From assembly GCA_030632465.1 (NCBI GenBank), contig DAOVUR010000001.1, positions 1-28,133 of the forward strand: a DNA stretch of 28,133 nt, given 5' to 3'. The stretch comes from a bacterium. Lineage in GTDB: Bacteria; Verrucomicrobiota; Kiritimatiellia; UBA8416; CAMZLY01. A model generated the notes under the pieces. That model did no database searches. It saw only the letters and a list, made by a program, of their open reading frames with translations, and was not told where the DNA came from. The position numbers and the translations under genes are program-made. The number at the start of each line of letters is the position of its first letter. Positions within the stretch are counted from its first letter, which is position 1. Below, piece after piece: positions 22,161-28,133 of the stretch.

Positions 22161-22210
22161 ATGGCGTGCATTTGATTGTCGAGCCTTCGAGACAAGCAAA
22201 TAAACGCCAT
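22161..22210. repeat. Module hairpin, copy 5
   Basis: Arms as in the reference copy, loop shortened to GAGCCTTCGA. Confidence 0.82.
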
Positions 22211-22408
22211 CACTGTAGATCCGCCTTCTCCCGCAACTGCGCGGATACGGCGCGACATGGCAGATTCGTGTAATTCGTGTCATTCGTGGTAAAATATCTT
22301 TTCAGTAGCGCACCACCGTAGAGCAATAAATGATTCTGTCGACAATGATTCTGCCGTGCCTTTTAATAGCGCACCGTTTCCACCCTTTCCCCTCTCCTGA
22401 ATGCCTGC

Positions 22409-22458
22409 ATGGCGTGCATTTGATTGTCGAGCCTTCGAGACAAGCAAATAAACGCCAT
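22409..22458. repeat. Module hairpin, copy 6
   Basis: Identical in arms and loop to copy 5, consistent with recent tandem duplication. Confidence 0.82.
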
Positions 22459-22714
22459 CACTGTAGAGCAGATTCGTGTAATTCGTGTCATTCGTGGTAA
22501 AACATCTTTTCAGTATAGCACCACCGTAGAGCAGTACATGATTCTGTCGACAATGATTCTGCCGTGCCTTTTAATAGCGCACCGTTTCGCGCCCTTCGCG
22601 TATTTCGTAGTAATCCCTGCATAGCGCCGTTTTCACCATTTTCACACTTGCGACCACGTCATACCCTTGTTACAGTGTATCCAATATTCTAAATCAACAA
22701 AAAGGAATCAGCCA

Positions 22715-24382
22715 ATGAGAAGTGATGAAGTCAATAAAGGTGTTCAACGCGCACCACACCGTAGCCTAATGCGTGCAACAGGACTCAAAACAGAAGATTT
22801 CAAAAAACCATATATTGGAGTCTGTAATTCCTTCAATCAGGTTATTCCAGGTCATGTCCATCTTGATAAGGTCTCAAAATATATCAAAGACTACATCCGC
22901 AAGGCTGGCGGTGTTCCTGTCGAGTTTAACGTTATTGGCATCTGTGACGGCATAGCTATGGGACATAAGGGAATGAAATACTCACTACCTAGCCGTGAGA
23001 TCATAGCCGATAGTGTTGAATCAATGGCAAACGCACACTGCTTTGATGCGCTTGTATGCATCCCAAATTGCGACAAAATTGTTCCAGGCATGCTCATGGG
23101 TGCATTACGCGCAAACATACCTACGCTCATGATGAGCGGTGGACCAATGGCCGCCGGTCATACTGCTGATGGCAAAGTCTGCGATCTAGTCAGTGTCTTT
23201 GAAGGCGTTGCCGCTCATGAGAACGGCAAAATGGATGATGCCACACTACAAGAACTAGAAGAGTGTGCCTGCCCAGGACCTGGTTCCTGCTCAGGAATGT
23301 TCACAGCAAACTCCATGAACTGCCTATGTGAAGCAATAGGAATAGCCCTACCAGGTAACGGCACCACCCTAGCAATGGATCCAGCAAGAAAGGCTATCTA
23401 TCGCCGTGGCGCCAAACGCATCGTGGAGATGGCAATAGAAGAAGGGCCATGCCCCCGCGACATAGTTACTAAAGCATCAATCGACAATGCATTCCTGCTT
23501 GATATGGCAATGGGTGGCAGCACCAACACAGTACTGCACACACTCGCTATCGCGCATGAAGCTGGTGTAGCATATGATATGGAGCGTATAAATCAGCTTT
23601 CAGCAAAATGCCCAAACATCTGTAAAGTATCACCAAGCTCAGACATCCATATCGAAGATGTCTACAACGCTGGCGGCATAAGCGCCATAATCAATCGCCT
23701 TGGCGAGATAAAAGGACTACTTAATCGCGACTGCCCAACAGTAACGGGCAAAACCATCTGGCAAAATGTAAGCCGCGCTAAAGTTAAAGATGATCAGATA
23801 ATACGAACTATTGAAAATGCCCACTCACAAGATGGTGGCCTGACAATCTTACGTGGCAACCTATGCGAAGAAGGCTCAGTAGTCAAGAAGGCCGGTGTTA
23901 CAGCAAATATGCTTGTCTTTGAAGGTAAAGCCATCATCTACAACTCACAAGAAGATGCATGTGAAGGAATCCTTGCAGGTAAAGTAGAAGCTGGTCACGT
24001 TGTAGTTATCCGCTACGAAGGGCCAAAAGGCGGCCCAGGTATGCAAGAAATGCTCGCACCCACATCCTACATCATGGGACAAGGTTTAGGCGAAAGCGTC
24101 GCTCTTATAACTGATGGGAGATTCTCCGGCGGAACACACGGCGCATGTATTGGTCATATCTCGCCTGAAGCAGCAGAAGGCGGCCTCATCGCACTACTAA
24201 AAGATGGGGACACCATTAAGATAGATATCCCTAACCACTCACTGGAAGCTGTTCTAACGCAAGAAGAGATAGAAGAACGACGTAGCACTCTACCACCATT
24301 CGAACAGAAAATCACAACTGGATATCTCGCACGTTACGCAAAAATGGTCAAAAACGCTGGCACAGGAGCTATCGTCGAATAA
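22715..24382 (+). CDS. ilvD: Dihydroxy-acid dehydratase
   Basis: Dehydrates dihydroxy acids to 2-keto acids in valine, leucine and isoleucine synthesis. 555 aa. Signatures are CIPNCDKIVPGM (115-126, Cys119), CPGPGSCSGMFTANSMN (186-202, Cys192) and, near the C-terminus, ITDGRFSGGTHGACIGHISPEAAEGG. At the position where [2Fe-2S] mycobacterial/plant enzymes have a third cluster Cys, this protein reads VIPGHVHLD, as in E. coli, so an oxygen-labile [4Fe-4S]-type enzyme is expected. The ATG at 22715 has AAAGGAA seven bases upstream; the open frame from 22667 lacks this. mtaB follows after three bases, so both share a transcript. Confidence 0.95.
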   Translation: MRSDEVNKGVQRAPHRSLMRATGLKTEDFKKPYIGVCNSFNQVIPGHVHLDKVSKYIKDYIRKAGGVPVEFNVIGICDGIAMGHKGMKYSLPSREIIADSVESMANAHCFDALVCIPNCDKIVPGMLMGALRANIPTLMMSGGPMAAGHTADGKVCDLVSVFEGVAAHENGKMDDATLQELEECACPGPGSCSGMFTANSMNCLCEAIGIALPGNGTTLAMDPARKAIYRRGAKRIVEMAIEEGPCPRDIVTKASIDNAFLLDMAMGGSTNTVLHTLAIAHEAGVAYDMERINQLSAKCPNICKVSPSSDIHIEDVYNAGGISAIINRLGEIKGLLNRDCPTVTGKTIWQNVSRAKVKDDQIIRTIENAHSQDGGLTILRGNLCEEGSVVKKAGVTANMLVFEGKAIIYNSQEDACEGILAGKVEAGHVVVIRYEGPKGGPGMQEMLAPTSYIMGQGLGESVALITDGRFSGGTHGACIGHISPEAAEGGLIALLKDGDTIKIDIPNHSLEAVLTQEEIEERRSTLPPFEQKITTGYLARYAKMVKNAGTGAIVE

Positions 24383-24385
24383 AAG

Positions 24386-25636
24386 ATGAAAAAAGTATCA
24401 TTCAAAACTATCGGCTGTCGGCTTAACAAAGCAGAAACAGCCAAGATACGTGCACAGTTTATAGCAGATGGATATGAAGTTGTTCCATTTAAAGATGATG
24501 CAGATGTCTGCATCATCCACACCTGTACCATCACCGGCATGGCAGAAAAAGAATGCATACGACTTGCACGAAGCATTAAACGCCGCAATCCGTCTACCTT
24601 TGTTGTGATGGCTGGTTGCGCCGCAGAAGTAGAACAAAAACGACTCAAAACAGAATCGGGTGCCGACCTAATTGCTGGCCAAGAGACAAAATATAATCTG
24701 CCAGCAATTGTAGATGAATCACTCTCTTTCACCCCTGCACATAAAACCGACGCCAACATACCCACAGTACCGATATTCGACACCACTAGAGCATGGCTAA
24801 AGATCCAAGACGGCTGTAGTTTTAAATGCGCCTACTGCATTGTCCCGCTAACAAGAGGACCATCACGCTCGCTACCATTCTCTGATATCATGGCCGAAGC
24901 TAATGCATTTGCCGATAATGGCTTCAAAGAGATCGTCATCACAGGCGTCAATATCGGTTGCTACCGTGACAACAATAGAAGACTCGTAGATATCATAAAA
25001 GCACTAGAACAGATCGATCAGATAGAGCGTATACGAATCAGCTCTATCGAGATCACTACTGCAGAGCGATCCATCATTGAATATATGGCAGAATCAAAAA
25101 AACTATGTAACTTCCTGCATCTTCCCCTACAGACTGGCGACAACCGCCTCCTCCAAGCTATGGGCCGCCACTATAATGCAGATGAATATCGAGATCTGAT
25201 TAACTTTGTCACCGACACAATCCCCGACATAGGACTTGGTACAGATATTATAACAGGACTACCCGGCGAAGATGAACAAGCATTCGAAAACACTTTTCAG
25301 CTCATACAAGACCTTCCATTCAGCAACCTGCACGTCTTTCCCTACAGCATACGCGCCAACACTAGAGCTGCCGATATGGACAACCATATCCCATACAAAA
25401 TCGCAAAACAACGGACAGAGCAACTAATAGATCTAGGTAAACAAAAAAGTGAAGAGTTCGCCAAATCATTTATCGGCAAAGAAGTAACAATCTTAACAGA
25501 GAAGATAAAAAAAGATGGCAGCGCCCCCGGCTGGACCGAACAATATGTAGCAGCAAGAGTAGATCAGCCCAACCTAAAAGCAAATCGGATAATGACCTTC
25601 ACACCAACCGCATACGAAAACGGAAAACTTATTTAG
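24386..25636 (+). CDS. mtaB: tRNA t6A37 methylthiotransferase MtaB
   Basis: Radical-SAM methylthiotransferase that forms 2-methylthio-t6A next to the anticodon of ANN-decoding tRNAs. 416 aa. The N-terminal UPF0004 domain has three cluster cysteines (Cys11 in IGCRLN, Cys47 in HTCTIT, Cys78 in AGCAAE). The radical-SAM motif is CSFKCAYC (144-151), followed by IVPLTRGPSRS and GVNIGCYRD. GLGTDIITGLPGE and a C-terminal TRAM-like region (about 355-416) complete the family plan. The CRLN form after IG favours MtaB over MiaB or RimO. It starts three bases after ilvD, so translation is probably coupled. The stop is directly followed by a 7-bp repeat unit. Confidence 0.9.
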   Translation: MKKVSFKTIGCRLNKAETAKIRAQFIADGYEVVPFKDDADVCIIHTCTITGMAEKECIRLARSIKRRNPSTFVVMAGCAAEVEQKRLKTESGADLIAGQETKYNLPAIVDESLSFTPAHKTDANIPTVPIFDTTRAWLKIQDGCSFKCAYCIVPLTRGPSRSLPFSDIMAEANAFADNGFKEIVITGVNIGCYRDNNRRLVDIIKALEQIDQIERIRISSIEITTAERSIIEYMAESKKLCNFLHLPLQTGDNRLLQAMGRHYNADEYRDLINFVTDTIPDIGLGTDIITGLPGEDEQAFENTFQLIQDLPFSNLHVFPYSIRANTRAADMDNHIPYKIAKQRTEQLIDLGKQKSEEFAKSFIGKEVTILTEKIKKDGSAPGWTEQYVAARVDQPNLKANRIMTFTPTAYENGKLI

Positions 25637-25650
25637 TGAACAACTAATGA
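25634..25650 (+). repeat. Partial 7-bp array at the mtaB stop
   Basis: The TAG stop is followed in 7-base register by TGAACAA and CTAATGA, and then the large inverted-repeat element begins. Confidence 0.7.
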
Positions 25651-25652
25651 TG

Positions 25653-25852
25653 CTCCTCGGGGCAAGCCCCGAAGGTATCTATTTACTGTAGGGCTGGAAC
25701 GGCCCGCCTGCATCGCTTTGCGAAGCAATGCGGGCAGGTTGAGCTTGCGAAACCTTCCCGCCGGGCCTGGCTGGAAGGCATCGTACCTCAGCCGTTCCAG
25801 CCCTACAATTCATAACGCAGCAAGCTGCGGGGTATTAACCCCTCGGCTTCGC
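25653..25852. repeat. Structured inverted-repeat element, copy 1 (with nested hairpin)
   Basis: Perfect 16-bp terminal arms, TGTAGGGCTGGAACGG (25687-25702) and its complement (25792-25807). Outside them are a CGGGGC/GCCCCG hairpin (about 25658-25672) and a CGCAG/CTGCG hairpin (about 25816-25829). Inside are GGTT/AACC, CCTTCC/GGAAGG and an extra 36-base palindrome (25703-25738) absent from copy 2. 7-bp arrays lie on both sides. Confidence 0.88.
25703..25738. repeat. Nested 36-base palindrome present only in copy 1
   Basis: 16-base arms pair at 13 positions; the other three are G-T wobbles in RNA. Outer arms are CCCGCCTGC and GCGGGCAGG. The same outer arms, in the opposite orientation and with a different interior, occur at 26038-26076. 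Confidence 0.8.
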
Positions 25853-26268
25853 ATAAATAATGAATAGTGAATAGTTGTTGCAGCAGCAGGCGGGTCATAA
25901 TCATAATCATAATCCTAATCAAAACTGAATAGAGATCTTGCATCAACAGCCCAATCGCTATCTACACTTCGATATTGCATAAGATCAGACAGCAGAACAT
26001 AAAGAACTAAATCAATCGATTACGAGCACGAGTACTACCTGCCCGCAGTATCTGCGACACGGTCGCAGCAGGCGGGTTAGGACTAGGATACTACATCCTC
26101 GTATTCATAATAATTGTCATTAAAGTGACAATGCAATCACTATTCATTATTAGTTTTTCGTTATTCACTTTTAAAGCTTGCGTAAGTCACTGATATGGTG
26201 TCAAATACACAGCTGATTGAAAAATTTAACTCTCCCCGTTTTAACAACTTTATAGATTGAGGAAAACA
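25853..26268. repeat. Repeat-rich spacer before the HU gene
   Basis: No gene. Contents: two TGAATAG units (25861-25874), a half palindrome GCAGGCGGG (25886-25894), an ATAATC hexamer run (25897-25920), the second full palindrome (26038-26076), an ATTGTCA/TGACAAT inverted repeat (26113-26132) and a minus-oriented 7-bp array (26140-26167). The last 90 bases should hold the HU promoter; a candidate TTGCGT-17-TCAAAT at 26178-26206 is weak. Confidence 0.6.
26038..26076. repeat. Second copy of the small palindrome
   Basis: Outer arms CCTGCCCGC (26038-26046) and GCAGGCGGG (26068-26076) equal those of 25703-25738 read on the other strand. The inner hairpin (TGCGAC, ACG loop, GTCGCA) is different. Confidence 0.75.
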
Positions 26269-26550
26269 ATGACTAAGAACGATATCGTATCAAAAATATC
26301 TGAAGAAACTGGAATTATTAAAGAAGATGTGTATGCCGTTGTGCAGAAAACTCTTGATCATATTACTGCTGCCCTAGAAAAAGGTGACAATATAGAGTTC
26401 CGTGATTTTGGTGTCTTCGAAGTATGCGTCCGTAAAGCACGTATTGGCCGCAACCCAAGCAAGCCAACAGAAACCTTCCAGATTCCTGAACGCAAAGTTG
26501 TTAAGTTCAAGGCTGGTAAAAAAATGAGAGAAAAAGTAGTCAACAGCTAA
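26269..26550 (+). CDS. HU/IHF-family DNA-binding protein
   Basis: 93 aa, the usual size for this nucleoid protein. MTKNDIVSKISEETG and the helical N-terminus form the dimer body. FRDFGVFEVCVRKARIGRNPSKP leads into the DNA-wrapping beta-arm (the Pro of RNP should intercalate), and IPERKVVKFKAGKKMREKV closes the fold. The ATG at 26269 is preceded by GAGGA at good spacing; a TTG four codons earlier overlaps that site and is rejected. Whether it is HU or IHF cannot be decided. It stands between two copies of a structured inverted-repeat element. Confidence 0.93.
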   Translation: MTKNDIVSKISEETGIIKEDVYAVVQKTLDHITAALEKGDNIEFRDFGVFEVCVRKARIGRNPSKPTETFQIPERKVVKFKAGKKMREKVVNS

Positions 26551-26645
26551 TAAACAATAGTGTTAAGTTTTAGGTGTTAGGTTTTAAGTTAAGTGGATCT
26601 CTAGGGCATTTAATAAATATTGTAAAAATCAACCAATAACTAATC

Positions 26646-27911
26646 ATGATAAATTCAGCAATTTCATTTAATCCACCACGCGGCATGCGCGACTTCTACC
26701 CTGAAGATATGCTGTTACGTAACCTCATATTTGATGCATGGCGAACTGCTGCGAAAAACTACGGTTTCTCACAATACGACGCTTGCGTAGTGGAGTCCTT
26801 AGAATTACTAAAACGTAAGGCCGGCGAAGAGATCACCGACCAGATATATGCGTTCAAAGATAAAAGCAATCGCGACCTTGCTCTCCGCCCAGAGATGACT
26901 CCCACTCTAGCCCGTATGATCGCAGCTAAACAGGGCTCACTAACATTTCCTGTCAAATGGTTCACTATTGCGCAATGTTTCCGCTACGAACGAACAACCC
27001 GCGGTCGCAAAAGAGAACATTATCAACTTAACCTTGATATCGTAGGAGAACCATCAATCCTCGCCGAAGTAGAAATCATTGCAACAGCAATAAAGTCTAT
27101 GGAAGCAATGGGGCTAGAAAAAAGTGATATTATTATAGATTTCAGTAGCCGTGCACTACTTTCCGATATCCTTATCAACCTCGGCATTGCAGAGCCGGAA
27201 CATGCAGCAGCATTTGTTGCGCTAGATAAACGTGGCAAGATCACTGATGATGCCATCAGGATAATTTTATCCGAGCATGGACTAACAGATGATACTACAG
27301 ACAAAATCTTCAGCGCACTAGAGATCAAATCGCTTTCCGATGTCGAAAAATTAGTTCCAAAAGAGACAGAATCACTCAAAGAGCTACTCAATTTCATCGA
27401 CCTTCTTAAGGCATACGACATCGACAGCTGCATGAACTTCAACATCTCCGTCATTCGTGGCCTAGCATACTACACAGGTATTGTATTTGAAGCATTTGAT
27501 GCTGACCGCACACTTCGCGCAATCTTTGGTGGTGGGCGTTATGATAATCTACTCTCGTCAATTGGCGGCAAACCAGCCACAGCAGTTGGTCTCGGATTTG
27601 GTGATGTAGTTATTGGTGAACTCCTTAACATGAAACAGAATATAACTATTCCAAAAAGCCAAGGTGGCACAGCTGTTGGGTATATGCAACAAGAACAGCA
27701 GAATACAGCAATTCAAGCCGCAAACAAGCTACGAGCCGATGGTGTCAACACCGACCTTGCTCTCACCGCCGAGAAAGCAAAGAAATTCTTCTCACGATGC
27801 AATAAAGCTGGCTTTGAAGAGGCCGTATATATCGGCCCTGATGATGTTGACTCAAACGAAATACGCATCAAAAACCTGAGCACCCGTGAAGAACGAATAT
27901 ATAGTGAATAA
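26646..27911 (+). CDS. hisS: Histidyl-tRNA synthetase, plant/organelle-like type
   Basis: Class II synthetase, 421 aa. PPRGMRDFYPED (10-21) is followed by RPEMTPTLAR (81-90) and motif 2 FRYERTTRGRKREHYQLNLD (112-131). The histidine-A motif is RGLAYYTG (271-278), and a C-terminal anticodon-binding domain (about 340-421) has EIRIKNLSTREE. The complete histidine motif and anticodon domain argue against HisZ. Motif 2 with TTRGRKREHYQ and motif 3 reading GLGFGD, without the usual Glu-Arg, resemble the plant-type subgroup rather than E. coli HisRS. No ribosome-binding site is obvious before the ATG at 26646. The last Glu codon and the stop lie in a TGAATAA repeat unit. Confidence 0.9.
   Translation: MINSAISFNPPRGMRDFYPEDMLLRNLIFDAWRTAAKNYGFSQYDACVVESLELLKRKAGEEITDQIYAFKDKSNRDLALRPEMTPTLARMIAAKQGSLTFPVKWFTIAQCFRYERTTRGRKREHYQLNLDIVGEPSILAEVEIIATAIKSMEAMGLEKSDIIIDFSSRALLSDILINLGIAEPEHAAAFVALDKRGKITDDAIRIILSEHGLTDDTTDKIFSALEIKSLSDVEKLVPKETESLKELLNFIDLLKAYDIDSCMNFNISVIRGLAYYTGIVFEAFDADRTLRAIFGGGRYDNLLSSIGGKPATAVGLGFGDVVIGELLNMKQNITIPKSQGGTAVGYMQQEQQNTAIQAANKLRADGVNTDLALTAEKAKKFFSRCNKAGFEEAVYIGPDDVDSNEIRIKNLSTREERIYSE
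27905..27911 (+). repeat. 7-bp repeat unit forming the hisS stop
   Basis: TGAATAA supplies the end of the final Ser codon, the Glu codon and the TAA stop; the preceding TATATAG is in register. The structured element begins directly afterwards. Confidence 0.7.
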
Positions 27912-27913
27912 TA

Positions 27914-28077
27914 CTCCTCGGGGCGAGCCCCGAAGGTATCTATTTACTGTAGGGCTGGAACGGTTGAGCTTGCGAAACCTTCCCGCCGGACCTGGCTGGA
28001 AGGCATCGTACCTCAGCCGTTCCAGCCCTACAATTCATGACGCCGCAAGCTGCGGGGTATTAAACCCTCAGCTTCCC
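27914..28077. repeat. Structured inverted-repeat element, copy 2
   Basis: Same terminal arms as copy 1 (27948-27963 and 28017-28032) and the same flanking hairpins, but without the nested 36-base palindrome. The right side is followed by a 7-bp array (28083-28103), and CAATTGTCATTAA at the window end matches the start of the inverted repeat at 26113. Confidence 0.88.
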
Positions 28078-28133
28078 AATAACTAATAGTGAATAATGAA
28101 TAGTTGAGGAACCAGCAAAACAATTGTCATTAA

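Larger units (their letters stand above)
21981..22714. repeat. Divergent 734-base region with a tandemly duplicated repeat module
   Basis: No gene. Contents in order: 7-bp array (22045-22072), degenerate CGCACCG, hairpin copy 5 (22161-22210), CTTCTCCCGCAACTGCG insert (near 22219), ATTCGTG tandems, TTTTCAGTAGCGCACC, doubled TGATTCTG; then AATAGCGCACCG (22365-22376), hairpin copy 6 (22409-22458), ATTCGTG tandems, doubled TGATTCTG, and a third AATAGCGCACCG (22573-22584). The two hairpins are 248 bases apart. The last ~90 bases before ilvD are unique. Confidence 0.75.

Noticed and set aside
21981..22600. Repeat-spacer look of the region suggesting a CRISPR array
   Set aside because: Only two long copies about 248 bases apart, mixed with other repeat types, with no uniform short repeats, spacers or cas genes.
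22667..22714. Upstream start of ilvD
   Set aside because: No family similarity in the 16 extra residues; AAAGGAA lies just before the ATG at 22715.
26646..27911. HisZ (ATP phosphoribosyltransferase regulatory subunit)
   Set aside because: A full RGLAYYTG histidine motif, motif 2 and a C-terminal anticodon-binding domain are present, and no hisG is adjacent.
25653..28077. Composite transposon carrying HU and hisS
   Set aside because: No transposase, no target duplications visible, and the cargo is housekeeping; the elements are more likely independent insertions.

Overview
The window is chromosomal DNA from a Gram-negative bacterium of moderate GC content. A lipid A-type acyltransferase, an outer-membrane beta-barrel protein ending in Phe, and the GDP-rhamnose genes gmd and rmd all point to an LPS-bearing cell. 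The gene content (plant-type HisRS, AsnRS, a PIG-L/NagB/hexosamine-kinase cassette) and the repeat-rich spacers would fit a PVC-superphylum relative or an environmental candidate phylum. That placement is an inference from memory and was not tested. I see no transposase, no phage genes and no CRISPR array.

Layout: (1) 113-1712: guaD on minus, then a small DUF4870-like membrane protein and a DUF2752 protein on plus. (2) 2072-5284, minus: DUF456 protein, outer-membrane beta-barrel, argS. (3) 5512-11024, plus: a second acidic-tailed membrane protein, rpsU with a clear promoter and terminator, then a probable operon of sugar isomerase-like TIM barrel, gmd, rmd and an LPG-flippase-like membrane protein. 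(4) 11362-14965, minus: a tightly packed nucleotidyltransferase / 61-aa protein / MnmC-like methyltransferase operon, with DUF493 and asnS upstream. (5) 15382-18227, plus: PIG-L deacetylase, nagB, NahK-like kinase, probably amino-sugar use. (6) 18532-21980, minus: LpxL-like acyltransferase, tRNA-Lys(UUU), rnc, xerC/D, HMA-like lipoprotein. (7) 22715-27911, plus: ilvD-mtaB, HU, hisS.

The genes are mostly housekeeping; the unusual material is between them. Four things stand out. First, a family of 7-bp tandem arrays built on TGA (TGAATAG-type and TGAACGA-type) sits exactly at the stop codons of seven genes, in the sense orientation. Because 7 is not a multiple of 3, each array closes all three reading frames. 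Second, six copies of a ~50-nt imperfect hairpin occur inside larger composite repeat modules that are found only where gene direction switches; one copy carries two compensatory base-pair changes. Third, two copies of a ~165-200-bp element with perfect 16-bp terminal inverted repeats and several internal hairpins flank HU-hisS, and one copy contains an extra nested 36-nt palindrome. Fourth, two membrane-protein genes 4.8 kb apart share an upstream promoter-like box and a same-length 3' hairpin element, which suggests co-regulation.
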